This document shows, one piece after another, positions 24,921 to 33,536 of a stretch of DNA of 49,318 nucleotides (within the stretch, counting starts at the first letter, position 1; the number at the start of each line of letters is the position of its first letter). The stretch spans positions 1-49,318 of the forward strand of contig JACRLQ010000051.1 in NCBI GenBank assembly GCA_016215155.1. The letters are read 5' to 3'. The DNA is from Nitrospirota bacterium (GTDB lineage: Bacteria; Nitrospirota; Thermodesulfovibrionia; Thermodesulfovibrionales; UBA6898). A program made the translations under genes and the position numbers. Under the pieces are notes generated by a model. It was not told where the DNA came from. It ran no database searches and worked only from the letters and a program-made list of their open reading frames with translations.

Positions 24921-25750
24921 TAACGCCCCTGAGAATGACCCGTCCTGAAACAGGTTCTGTAAAAGAAGGCCGTGACGAAGATCAGGAAGTTCAGAAGCAC
25001 GATAGATGCCCCTGTGGGCAGATTCAGGACGAAGGAAACCATGATTCCCGATACGACAGAAATGACCGAAACCACCGAAGACAGTATCATGGCATTCCTG
25101 AACCCCCGGGCGATCTGAAACGCGGTCGCGGCAGGCAGGATAAGGAGCGCGGAGGTGAGCATGATTCCGACCACCTTCATCGTGAGGACCACCGTTATCG
25201 CCGTCAGCAATACCAGTATCGAATTTATCTTCCTGGTATTTATTCCCGAGGCCCTGGCAAACTCCTCGTCAAAGGTGATGGAGAAGATCTCGTCGAAATA
25301 CATGTAGATCGTAAGGAGTACGACCGCCGAAAGGACCGCGGTGGAAAAGACCTCTGTGTTATTAATGGACAGAATATTTCCAAACAGATAACTGAAGAGA
25401 TCGACATTGAATCCCCCTGAGACGCTTGCCATCATGACACCCGCGGCGATGCCGACGGAGGAGACAATGCCTATTGCCGCGTCCCCGTATATCCTGCCTT
25501 TTTCAGCAAGCCTGAGTATCCCCAGGGAACTCGCCATAACCACGGGAAGTGAGATATACACCGGGTAGACGTTCAGCAGGAGCCCGAGGGCCACGCTCCC
25601 AAACGTGACATGGGAGAGGCCGTCTCCTATCAGGGACAGCCTTCGAAGCACAAGGAGCACCCCCAGCATCGAGCATGCCAGGGCGATAAAACACCCCGCG
25701 ATCAGGGCGCGCTGTATGAAAGGATATCCAAGGTAATCGATTATTTCCAT
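24920..25750 (-). CDS. znuB: Zinc/manganese ABC transporter permease ZnuB-type
   Basis: The 276-residue permease has about eight to nine membrane helices with the ABC-3 family pattern: 'ALIAGCFIALACSMLGVLLVLRR' early, 'GDGLSHVTFGSVALG' for the ATPase-contact loop, and 'KVVGIMLTSALLILPAATA' late. It forms the inner-membrane channel for Zn(II) or Mn(II). It lies nine bases after znuC and overlaps the MFS gene. Confidence 0.93.
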   Translation of the reverse strand: MEIIDYLGYPFIQRALIAGCFIALACSMLGVLLVLRRLSLIGDGLSHVTFGSVALGLLLNVYPVYISLPVVMASSLGILRLAEKGRIYGDAAIGIVSSVGIAAGVMMASVSGGFNVDLFSYLFGNILSINNTEVFSTAVLSAVVLLTIYMYFDEIFSITFDEEFARASGINTRKINSILVLLTAITVVLTMKVVGIMLTSALLILPAATAFQIARGFRNAMILSSVVSVISVVSGIMVSFVLNLPTGASIVLLNFLIFVTAFFYRTCFRTGHSQGR

Positions 25751-25759
25751 GTCGCGCCG

Positions 25760-26512
25760 TTAACCATGTTTATGACATATGATATGCTGTGAAGAGGGTC
25801 CGAAAATCTGAGTCATCGTGTCCGAGCGGCAGAACTCATCGAAACTTCCATAGAAGATAATTTTCTTGTCCAGATACATAAGCTTTGACGCGAACTTGCC
25901 CATGCTGCCTATGTCATGCGTTACCAGTATTATAGAGACGTTTTTTTGCTTGTTGAGCTCACTGAGGAGGCTGAAAAAATTGTCCCTGGTTTCAGGGTCC
26001 AGGGCGGTGGCGGGTTCATCCAGTATAAGCAGTTCAGGTCCGCTTACCAGCGCCCTGGCGATAAAGACACGCTGTTGCTGACCTCCGGAGAGGTCCCCGA
26101 TGAGCCTGTCCCCGATGTCCGCGATATTGAGAAGTTCAAGTGCGTGATCGACCGCTGCCCGTTTGCCCCCGGGCGTCCTTGCCGGGCCTTTTGCGGATAT
26201 CAGTCCGAGCGCGGCCACTTCCCTTACGGTAGAAGGGAAATGCGGGTTGAAGAAATTGATCTTCTGGGGCAGGTAGCCTATCCTGTTCCAGTCCGTCAGG
26301 TCCTTATGGCCCCTTCCAAAAACCTCCACGGAGCCCCTCGAAGGCGGCTCTAGTCCAAGGATGAGTTTGATCAAGGTGGACTTACCCGATCCGTTGGGAC
26401 CTACAAGTCCGACATAGTCCCCCCGTTTCATACTGAACGTGATACCGGACAGGACCTCGGCCGAGTTGTAAGAGTGGCTGAGATCGAGGGCTTTAATCAC
26501 CTCTGCCGGCAT
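25760..26512 (-). CDS. znuC: Zinc/manganese ABC transporter ATP-binding protein ZnuC-type
   Basis: The 250-residue ATPase shows Walker A 'GPNGSGKST', the Q-loop near 'YLPQKINF', signature 'LSGGQQQR', Walker B 'LLILDEPATALD' and the H-loop 'ILVTHD'. 'FPSTVREVAALG' is typical of the metal-importer subfamily. It overlaps the end of znuA by 16 bases. It powers uptake together with the permease at 24920-25750. Confidence 0.95.
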   Translation of the reverse strand: MPAEVIKALDLSHSYNSAEVLSGITFSMKRGDYVGLVGPNGSGKSTLIKLILGLEPPSRGSVEVFGRGHKDLTDWNRIGYLPQKINFFNPHFPSTVREVAALGLISAKGPARTPGGKRAAVDHALELLNIADIGDRLIGDLSGGQQQRVFIARALVSGPELLILDEPATALDPETRDNFFSLLSELNKQKNVSIILVTHDIGSMGKFASKLMYLDKKIIFYGSFDEFCRSDTMTQIFGPSSQHIICHKHG

Positions 26513-27465
26513 TGAAGCCCCGTCATGATATTCTCAAGGTTGTTTTCCATAATGGACATAAAAGTAACTCCTCTTTCGAATTCGTCTTTAGAGATGTTAT
26601 GGGCGCCATGAAGCATGAGCAACCCGGCCCCGGTGTCTTTAGCGAGGGTCTCGGAAACCCTCGGGATTACGAGCTCATCAAAAAAGAGGTGCTTCAGGCC
26701 GTTTTTATTGAGGGCGGCGATCACTTTTGCCAGACTTCCCGGTGAGGGCTCGGAATCAGGCGATAGCCCGTAGGCAGTGATATACTCCAGGTTATATCTT
26801 CGCGCCAGATAGCCGAAGGTGCCGTGGCCACCGCTTATGATCACCCTTTTTCTGCAGCCCGCGATTGCCTCCGAATATTTTCTGTCGAGCTGCCCGAGTC
26901 GTTCGATATAGTCCCTCGCGTTGTTTCCGTAATAGTCCGATGAAGCCGGGTCTTTACTAGTCAGTGCGTCGCGGATATTTTCGACCATCCTTACCGCATT
27001 CCGGAAGTCGAGCCATATATGCGGGTCTCTGCCCGGGGACCCGTGGACATCTGCTTTGGCCTGCCTGCCGTCGTCTCCATGGTGCTCAATATCGAAGAGA
27101 TCGACCTTGCCTCCGGTGTTGACGGCGGTCAGTTTTGGGTTGTTCAGGCCGCTCAGGAGAGAGTCAATCCACGGTTCCATAAAAGGATTTGTATAAAGGA
27201 GAAGGTCCGCCCCGTTGATGGTTATAACGTCTCCGGGCCTGGGCTCGAAGCTGTGCGGCTCCATACCGGGAGGTATAAGAAGCCTTACGTCCGCCTTTTC
27301 GCCGGCGACATTTTTTGTGAAGTCATAAACAGGGAAGAGACTTGTGACAACCAGCAACCTGCCGCCCGGGGCCGCGGCTTTGCCGCCGGGCTCCTTCCGG
27401 CACGCGGTCATTACCAGCAGAAGTAAAAGACACAATAGTATGTTTGCCGCCCGAGTATTTTTCAT
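26497..27465 (-). CDS. znuA: Zinc/manganese-binding lipoprotein ZnuA-type
   Basis: The 322-residue protein starts with a lipoprotein signal peptide ending in the lipobox 'LLLVMTAC'. The substrate-binding fold follows with 'FPVYDFTKNVAGEKADV', 'PPGMEPHSFEPRPGD' (first His ligand), a His/Asp-rich loop 'DIEHHGDDG', 'RDPHIWLDFRNA' (second His), 'ISGGHGTFGYLA' (third His) and a late Asp/Glu. The His-rich loop favours zinc. It heads the minus-strand import operon. The promoter lies in the AT-rich 27466-27530 gap shared with the divergent gene; no clear Zur box was identified. Confidence 0.93.
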   Translation of the reverse strand: MKNTRAANILLCLLLLLVMTACRKEPGGKAAAPGGRLLVVTSLFPVYDFTKNVAGEKADVRLLIPPGMEPHSFEPRPGDVITINGADLLLYTNPFMEPWIDSLLSGLNNPKLTAVNTGGKVDLFDIEHHGDDGRQAKADVHGSPGRDPHIWLDFRNAVRMVENIRDALTSKDPASSDYYGNNARDYIERLGQLDRKYSEAIAGCRKRVIISGGHGTFGYLARRYNLEYITAYGLSPDSEPSPGSLAKVIAALNKNGLKHLFFDELVIPRVSETLAKDTGAGLLMLHGAHNISKDEFERGVTFMSIMENNLENIMTGLQCRQR

Positions 27466-27587
27466 AAGTGTACCTTTTTACTTATCCATAATTATTTTAT
27501 GACTGTCAAGCGCCATACGCAAGAACAGTATATAATAGTAAAACAGGCCGGCTGACGGCCTGACATTAAATGGCAGGAGACGCGTCA

Positions 27588-27995
27588 ATGGCCGACAAGA
27601 TTAAACCAGGCATCAATTTCACGATACTATGCGATGATATAAGACAGGAGATGGGGGGTAAGATCAGTCTTATGGGACTTTTCGAAAATATCTATGCCTC
27701 GCAATTCCCTGCTTTTCATCCGAGGATCGCCATATTTACGGAGTGGATCGAGGGGAGGGGTGAATTCGATGTCATGATGAGGATATCTTCCCCGGATAAA
27801 AAGACCGTGCTGAGGGAGACTGTCTCGAAGATAAACATGACGAACCCCGGTGTCCGGCACAGGGACATCTCCGTGCACCTGAACCTCGAGTTCAGCGGAC
27901 CCGGCGTCTACTGGATTGAGAATTACCTCGATGGTGAAATGATCAATTCCATACCGATGAATATAGTCCATGTTAAGGAACAGAACGTCCATTGA
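27588..27995 (+). CDS. DUF6941-like hypothetical protein
   Basis: The 135-residue protein begins 'MADKIKPGINFTILCDDIRQEMGGKISLMGLF', spanning residues 1-32, and then forms a beta-rich domain; the 'C-D-D-I-R-E/Q-E-x2-G-K' start and the ending with a conserved Trp and Val-rich strands are those of the DUF6941 family. The function is unknown. The ATG at 27588 has AGGAGA eight bases upstream and is chosen over an in-frame ATG at 27570. TATAAT at 27531-27536 is a candidate -10 box. It overlaps the next gene's TTG start. Confidence 0.75.
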   Translation: MADKIKPGINFTILCDDIRQEMGGKISLMGLFENIYASQFPAFHPRIAIFTEWIEGRGEFDVMMRISSPDKKTVLRETVSKINMTNPGVRHRDISVHLNLEFSGPGVYWIENYLDGEMINSIPMNIVHVKEQNVH

Positions 27996-29188
27996 GATAC
28001 GTGATTGTCGGAAACGGAGTAGCCGGGACGACCGCCGCCTTAAATATCAGAAGATCAGATCCGGACGGCCTCATTACGATCATCTCCGACGAGCCGTATC
28101 CTTTTTATTCAAGGGTCAGACTCCCTGAACTCCTTTCCGGCGGTGTCGCCGCGGAGGCCTTACTGGTCCGGAAAGACCCGTGGTACAGGGAGCTGGGACT
28201 CGAACTTCTTAAAGACACGGTCGTCCATGACATAAACATATCGGGACATTCAATCAGCACAACCTCACAGTCGGTCCATACGTATGACCGGCTTCTTATC
28301 GCGTCAGGTTCAATATCCTTTGTCCCTCCCGTCTCCGGCGCCGGATTAAAAGGGGTATTTACCCTCAGGACGATGTCGGATGCGCTTGCGATAAGAGATT
28401 ATCTTGCGGGCGGAAGCAGAAGGGTCGTCCTTATCGGCGGCGGGGTGCTCGGGCTTGAGGCCGGACACCACATGCTCAAGGCGGGCCACAAGGTAACCGT
28501 GATCGAGTCCCTCCCCAGGCTTCTTCCGAGGCAGATGGACAGCGACGGCGCGCGTATGCTCAAAAAACAGCTTGAGGCCCTTGGTTTTCAATTCGTCATC
28601 GGGATGCAGACAAAAGAGATAAAGGGCGGGGACAGGGCCAACGCGGTTATTTTATCGGACGCTAGTGTTCATGAATGCGATATGGCGCTTATTTCGGCCG
28701 GTGTCAGGCCGAATATCGGGCTTGCGGCAAAGGCCGGTCTATCCGTGGAAAGGGGGATCGTCGTGGATGACCGTATGGAGACGAGCGCCCCCGGAGTTTT
28801 TGCCGCCGGTGACGTTGTCCAGCATCAGGGCATCTGCTATGGAATATGGCCCGCGGCGGAGAGACAGGGAGAGGTTGCGGGAATCAATATGGGCGGTGGA
28901 AGCGAGGCATATCACGGCACTACCGTATCAAATCTGCTGAAGGTCGCGGGGATAAGTATTTTTTCAGCCGGGGACATCGACCCCGACGGCAATAAGGAGT
29001 CAGCGATAGATATTGACAGCGACAGGTTTATATACAGGAAGCTGGTTTTTGACGGTGATTACCTCGGGGGGGCCATCTTGTATAATGACCTTAACGACAG
29101 GATGAGGATATTCAGGGCCGTCAGTGAAAAAAGGGACATATCCGGAGTAAAAAAACAGCTTGTGAAATGGGACCTCTCGGCGCTTTAG
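27992..29188 (+). CDS. FAD-dependent pyridine nucleotide-disulfide oxidoreductase family protein
   Basis: The 398-residue flavoprotein has two dinucleotide-binding sites: 'IVGNGVAGTTAALNIRR' for FAD near the N-terminus and 'VVLIGGGVLGLEAGHHM' for NAD(P)H at about residue 146. The FAD-contact segment 'GVFAAGDVVQHQG' follows at about 265. It resembles nitrite-reductase NirB N-terminal or rubredoxin-reductase-type proteins and lacks the redox CxxC of thioredoxin reductase. The start is TTG, overlapping the upstream stop by four bases. The electron acceptor is unknown; the context of hemerythrin and a DUF6941-like protein gives no firm hint. Confidence 0.88.
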   Translation: MRYVIVGNGVAGTTAALNIRRSDPDGLITIISDEPYPFYSRVRLPELLSGGVAAEALLVRKDPWYRELGLELLKDTVVHDINISGHSISTTSQSVHTYDRLLIASGSISFVPPVSGAGLKGVFTLRTMSDALAIRDYLAGGSRRVVLIGGGVLGLEAGHHMLKAGHKVTVIESLPRLLPRQMDSDGARMLKKQLEALGFQFVIGMQTKEIKGGDRANAVILSDASVHECDMALISAGVRPNIGLAAKAGLSVERGIVVDDRMETSAPGVFAAGDVVQHQGICYGIWPAAERQGEVAGINMGGGSEAYHGTTVSNLLKVAGISIFSAGDIDPDGNKESAIDIDSDRFIYRKLVFDGDYLGGAILYNDLNDRMRIFRAVSEKRDISGVKKQLVKWDLSAL

Positions 29189-29193
29189 AGAAG

Positions 29194-29283
29194 TGGCGGA
29201 GAGGCAGGGATTCGAACCCTGGGTGAGGTTGCCCCCACAACGATTTTCGAGACCGTCCCATTCAACCGCTCTGGCACCTCTCC
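29194..29283 (-). tRNA. tRNA-Ser (anticodon CGA)
   Basis: A 90-base minus-strand cloverleaf has acceptor arm GGAGAGG/CCTCTCC, a D-arm start GCCAGAGCGGTTGA, an anticodon stem ACGGT/ATCGT with loop CTCGAAA (CGA, reading UCG), a long variable arm of the class II type, the T-loop GGTTCGAATCC, and an encoded CCA end. It ends five bases after the stop of the oxidoreductase gene on the other strand. The 29284-29484 gap upstream holds only a TATAAT box at 29438-29443 for the next plus-strand gene. Confidence 0.97.
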
Positions 29284-29484
29284 GCAGGTTATAATTATAA
29301 ATCACCGGGATTGAACTAAACAACCTGCCGCTGTTAATGCCTTTTCCATTTCACGGACCGGCAATCTATGGCCATTCAATTGTGTCGTCGGCCTGACGTA
29401 TATTTTCAGTTAACTGTCTGCCGGTCATTAAATTGGGTATAATTAAGATAGCGGTTTATATAAATAAATAATAGGTGAGGCGCC

Positions 29485-29955
29485 ATGTCAAGTTTGACGG
29501 AAGAATTAAGGGCTGAACATGCCGAGATTGTGGATATGCTTCTCAGGGTCAAATTACTCAACATCGCGACCCCTGACGGACAGCAGAAATTAATGGAGTT
29601 CAGGGACAGGCTTCTTGCGCACCTCAAAAAAGAAGACGACCGGCTATACCCATCGCTTAATCTGGCTGGCGCGGATGACCCGGGATTAAAGAGTCTTCTT
29701 GATGAATCTGAACAACACATGTCCCAGGTATCACTGAATGTAATTAATTTCTATGACAAATATTCCGGTTATCGCGCGGAAAAGGACCTCGGCTCAAAAG
29801 GGATACGTTCTTTTTTAAGACCCGGACCTCCCGTAATAGAACAGGATGAGTTTTTGAAGGACTTCGAAAATATTTATCAGGGCCTTCTCGTGCGGCTCGA
29901 TAAAGAGGAGCGGGTCCTTTTCATGGCCTTCGAGAGCTTGCGCGAACAGGCCTGA
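29485..29955 (+). CDS. Hemerythrin HHE-domain protein
   Basis: The 156-residue protein is a single HHE-type hemerythrin domain. 'LRAEHAEIVDMLLRV' gives the first His and Asp, 'LLAHLKKEDDRLYPSL' gives a His-x3-Glu motif, and 'DESEQHMSQVS' and a later 'DKEERVLFMAF' add ligands. It may bind O2 or NO or take part in iron-sulfur repair like related proteins, in the cytoplasm. TATAAT at 29438-29443 is a likely -10 box, 40 bases upstream. It is the second hemerythrin-like gene in the window and is only distantly similar to the first. Confidence 0.85.
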   Translation: MSSLTEELRAEHAEIVDMLLRVKLLNIATPDGQQKLMEFRDRLLAHLKKEDDRLYPSLNLAGADDPGLKSLLDESEQHMSQVSLNVINFYDKYSGYRAEKDLGSKGIRSFLRPGPPVIEQDEFLKDFENIYQGLLVRLDKEERVLFMAFESLREQA

Positions 29956-30039
29956 GATAATAAGGTCTCCAGCCTTTGACTTCTTGACTTGACCCGGGAA
30001 ATCGGTAATTATAATCAAACAATTTTTTCAGAGGTGACC

Positions 30040-31533
30040 GTGGAAGACGTAAACGAACTTGTAAAACAGCGTATAAAGAAGATAGATGAACTGAGGGAAC
30101 TGGGCATAGAACCTTATGGGAGGCCCTTTCTCGCGGACAACCATGCCTCGGAACTCTTCGAAGCCTTCGGCGCAAAGACGAAGGAAGAACTGGATGCCTC
30201 ACCGGTTGAATGTTCGGTCTCAGGAAGACTCGTGGCGTACAGGGACTTCGGCAAGGCCGCGTTTGCCCATGTGCAGGACAACACCGGGAAGATCCAGATA
30301 TACCTTAAGAGGGACATCCTGGGAGACCGTCACAAGCTGCTTAAGAAGCTCGACATAGGTGACATCGTGGGGGTAAAGGGCAGACTATTCCGGACAAAGA
30401 CGGACGAGCTGACTGTCGAGGTGACTTCATTTGAACTCATGACGAAGTCGGTAAGGCCGCTTCCCGAGAAATGGCATGGCCTGAAGGATGTCGAAACCAG
30501 ATACCGGCAGCGCTACGTTGACCTTATCGTGAACCCCGAGGTGCGCGAGAATTTCGCCAAGAGATCGAGGATCATCAAGGCCGTGCGGGATTTTCTGGAG
30601 TCAAAGGGTTTTATAGAGGTCGAGACCCCGATGATGCACCAGATCCCGGGAGGCGCTACGGCAAGGCCTTTCCGGACCCACCATAACGCCCTCGACATAG
30701 ACCTTTATCTGCGCGTGGCGCCGGAGCTCTATCTTAAGAGGCTCCTTGTCGGCGGATATGAGAGGGTCTATGAACTTAATAAAAACTTCCGTAACGAGGG
30801 CATTTCGACGCGGCATAACCCCGAGTTTTCGATGCTCGAGTTCTATATAGCCTACAGGGACTATAACTTCCTCATGTCTTTTACCGAGGAACTGTTCGCC
30901 TATGTGGCCACGAAGGCGATAGGTTCGACCAGGCTGATGTATGGAGATACCGAGATCGATCTTACTCCTCCCTGGCCGAGGCTCCCGATGCTCGAGGCCC
31001 TGTTGAATAACGGGGTGCCGGAGGAGATACTGAATGACCCTGAAAAAGCCAAGGCATGGGCCAGAGCGCAAAAATACGATATCCCCGAGGGCTCGTCGAT
31101 GGGCAAGATCCTCGATGAGATATTCAAGGAAAGGGTCGAGCCGGGTCTCGTGCGTCCGACATTCATTATCGACCATCCGGTTGAACTCTCACCGCTTGCC
31201 AAGAGAAAGCCTGAAAACCCTGCACTGGTAGAGAGGTTCGAACTCTTTATCTGCTCCCGTGAAATAGCCAATGCGTTTTCAGAGCTCAATGACCCTTTTG
31301 ACCAGAAGGAAAGGTTCCTTGAGCAGGTCAGGGCCAAACAGGCAGGCGACGACGAGGCGCACTGGATGGACGAGGACTTCATCCGCGCCCTTGAATACGG
31401 TATGCCTCCTGCCGCAGGCGAGGGCATCGGGATCGACAGGCTTGTAATGCTTCTTACAAATTCACAGTCCATCCGCGACGTGATACTGTTTCCGCAGCTG
31501 AAGCCGGAGCATCAGTCCGGCGAAGAGGAATGA
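30040..31533 (+). CDS. lysS: Lysyl-tRNA synthetase (class II)
   Basis: The 497-residue class II synthetase has an N-terminal OB-fold anticodon-binding domain ('GRLVAYRDFGKAAFAHVQD') and catalytic motifs: motif 1 'FIEVETPMMHQIPGGATARPF', motif 2 'FRNEGISTRHNPEF' and motif 3 'GEGIGIDRLVMLLT'. It attaches lysine to tRNA-Lys. The GTG at 30040, just after AGAGGTGA, gives the typical LysS length; a TTG 51 bases upstream in frame is rejected. It overlaps the next gene by four bases (ATGA). Confidence 0.96.
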   Translation: MEDVNELVKQRIKKIDELRELGIEPYGRPFLADNHASELFEAFGAKTKEELDASPVECSVSGRLVAYRDFGKAAFAHVQDNTGKIQIYLKRDILGDRHKLLKKLDIGDIVGVKGRLFRTKTDELTVEVTSFELMTKSVRPLPEKWHGLKDVETRYRQRYVDLIVNPEVRENFAKRSRIIKAVRDFLESKGFIEVETPMMHQIPGGATARPFRTHHNALDIDLYLRVAPELYLKRLLVGGYERVYELNKNFRNEGISTRHNPEFSMLEFYIAYRDYNFLMSFTEELFAYVATKAIGSTRLMYGDTEIDLTPPWPRLPMLEALLNNGVPEEILNDPEKAKAWARAQKYDIPEGSSMGKILDEIFKERVEPGLVRPTFIIDHPVELSPLAKRKPENPALVERFELFICSREIANAFSELNDPFDQKERFLEQVRAKQAGDDEAHWMDEDFIRALEYGMPPAAGEGIGIDRLVMLLTNSQSIRDVILFPQLKPEHQSGEEE

Positions 31534-32759
31534 CGACGCCTTACCAGGTCCTCATAGCAGTCCGCTATCTCAGGTCCAAGAAGAAGAACAGGGGCGTGTC
31601 GGTCACAACTGCCATATCCATAGGCGGAGTTGCCGTAGGCGTCATGGCCCTTCTGGTCGTGCTGTCCGTAATGTCCGGGTTCCAGCAGGACCTCCAGAAA
31701 AAGATCCTGGGCGCAAATGCCCATGTGGTGGTCATAGGGAACAAAGGGCTTCTCTCCGGTCATGAGGCCATTGCTCAAAAACTCAAGGATGACGGGGAGA
31801 TCGCGTCGTTTTCACCTTTTGTCCTCGGCCAGGTCATGGTATCATCGGGCAGCAGGGTGCATGGGGTTTTTATCCGGGGGATCGAGCCCGTGTCCGAGTC
31901 GAAAACTACGGAGATCCTTGCGTACATAAAAGAAGGGAGCATCGAAAAACTGTCTGAGGACGGCGAGGTCCCGGGTCTGATAATGGGCAGGGAACTGGCC
32001 AGGAATCTCGGCCTGGTGATGGGGGACGAAGTCAATGTCGTGTCGCCCCTGGGGGAGATCGGGCCGATGGGGATGCTTCCGAGGGTAAAAAAGTTCAGGG
32101 TTGTTGCCATATTCGAAATAGGCATGTATGAATATGATTCAAATCTCGTCCTCACCGACATTAAGGCGGCGAGGGATTTCTTCGGAATGAAGGACGACAT
32201 AACCGGCATTGAACTCAGACTGCATGATATTTACAAGGCTGAACCGGTCAGAAAGAGGCTCCAGGAGAAGCTGGGGTTCCAGGTATATGTGAAAGACTGG
32301 ATGCAGATGAACAGGAACCTGTTTTCTGCCTTGAAGCTCGAAAAATTCGCGATGTTCATAATCCTCGTCCTTATCGTCCTTGTCGCTTCATTTAATATCA
32401 TAAGCAACCTCATCATGAACGTACTCGAAAAAAGCAGGGAGATCGCGATACTTAAGGCCATAGGCGCTAAAAACAGCGGGATAATGGCGGTCTTTATGCT
32501 CCAGGGGCTTTTTATCGGGCTGATAGGGACTGTCATCGGGCTGATCGGCGGATACGGCCTCGGTTATCTTATAAATAAATACCAGATAATAAAGCTCCCG
32601 GCCGATGTTTACTATTTGAGCCATCTCCCCGTAAAGATGGAGTTGTTCGACTTTGCGGTCGTCTGCGCGTCCGCTATAATTATAAGTTTTCTTGCTACAG
32701 TCTATCCTGCCTGGCAGGCGTCCAGGATGGACCCCGTGGAGCCGCTCCGCTATGAATAA
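31530..32759 (+). CDS. lolC: Lipoprotein-releasing ABC transporter permease (LolC/LolE type)
   Basis: The 409-residue protein has an N-terminal membrane helix after 'AVRYLRSKKKNRGVSVTTAISIGGVAVGVMAL' (about residues 8-39), a large periplasmic MacB-PCD-like domain, and three C-terminal helices. The pattern 'NLIMNVLEKSREIAILKAIGAK' and 'YPAWQASRMDPVEPLRYE' at the end is that of LolC/E family proteins. With LolD it extracts lipoproteins from the inner membrane toward the outer membrane, which indicates a diderm cell. lolD follows with an eight-base overlap. Only one permease gene is present here, as in lineages with a single LolF/LolC-type subunit. Confidence 0.92.
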   Translation: MTTPYQVLIAVRYLRSKKKNRGVSVTTAISIGGVAVGVMALLVVLSVMSGFQQDLQKKILGANAHVVVIGNKGLLSGHEAIAQKLKDDGEIASFSPFVLGQVMVSSGSRVHGVFIRGIEPVSESKTTEILAYIKEGSIEKLSEDGEVPGLIMGRELARNLGLVMGDEVNVVSPLGEIGPMGMLPRVKKFRVVAIFEIGMYEYDSNLVLTDIKAARDFFGMKDDITGIELRLHDIYKAEPVRKRLQEKLGFQVYVKDWMQMNRNLFSALKLEKFAMFIILVLIVLVASFNIISNLIMNVLEKSREIAILKAIGAKNSGIMAVFMLQGLFIGLIGTVIGLIGGYGLGYLINKYQIIKLPADVYYLSHLPVKMELFDFAVVCASAIIISFLATVYPAWQASRMDPVEPLRYE

Positions 32760-33426
32760 TCTGCTCGAAGCGGTAGAGGCATCGAGGCGTTTCAGGACCG
32801 AGGCGGGCGAACTTCAGGTCCTCAAGGATATCAATCTTTCAATAGGCGCGGGGGAAATGGTGGGTATCATCGGGGCCTCAGGAGCCGGCAAAAGCACCCT
32901 GCTTCATATTTTAGGCGCCCTCGACAGGCCTTCCTCCGGAAAAGTCCTGTTCGAGGGGAAAGACCTGGCGGCAATGGACGACGACGCGCTCGCCGGGATA
33001 AGGAATTCAAGCATAGGGTTTGTCTTTCAGTTCCACCACCTGCTGCCGGAGTTTACGGCCCTGGAAAACGTCCTGTTCCCGGGTCTGATAGGCGGGAGAC
33101 CGGTTATGGAAGTCAGGGAGAGGGCGACCGGGCTGCTTGAGGAACTCGGGCTTTCCGGGAGGCTCAGGCACAGGCCGGGTGAGCTCTCAGGCGGGGAGCA
33201 GCAGCGGGTGGCCGTTGCGAGGGCTCTGGTACAAGACCCAAGGATAGTTCTTGCCGATGAGCCCACAGGCAACCTTGATACGGCGACAGGAAATGACCTC
33301 TTTGAGCTCTTTGTCGAGCAGAACAAAAAAAGAGGCACCGCGTTTGTCATCGTAACGCATAACGCGGCGCTGTCGGCCCGTTGCAGCCGGATTGTCGAGA
33401 TGGCCGACGGCGCGATCAGGGCCTGA
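32752..33426 (+). CDS. lolD: Lipoprotein-releasing ABC transporter ATP-binding protein LolD
   Basis: The 224-residue ATPase has Walker A 'GASGAGKST', the Q-loop 'GFVFQFHHLLPEFTALENVL', which is typical of LolD, signature 'LSGGEQQR', Walker B 'IVLADEPTGNLD' and H-loop 'FVIVTHN'. It drives release of lipoproteins with the preceding permease. The ATG at 32752 is chosen because family sequences begin there; an upstream in-frame start would add 20 unrelated residues from the lolC reading frame. Confidence 0.95.
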   Translation: MNNLLEAVEASRRFRTEAGELQVLKDINLSIGAGEMVGIIGASGAGKSTLLHILGALDRPSSGKVLFEGKDLAAMDDDALAGIRNSSIGFVFQFHHLLPEFTALENVLFPGLIGGRPVMEVRERATGLLEELGLSGRLRHRPGELSGGEQQRVAVARALVQDPRIVLADEPTGNLDTATGNDLFELFVEQNKKRGTAFVIVTHNAALSARCSRIVEMADGAIRA

Positions 33427-33536
33427 CATAAATCAATTCGCTGCCGCGTATAACCTTGATCATCTCCCGATCATTATGATATCCTTCAACGTTATACTGT
33501 AAATACCGGCTGGGCCGGCAAATGAGTGAGGATTTT

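Noticed and set aside
27466-27530. Zur operator upstream of znuA
   Set aside because: The AT-rich gap has only a weak inverted repeat (CATAA...TATG) and no convincing Zur consensus by eye.
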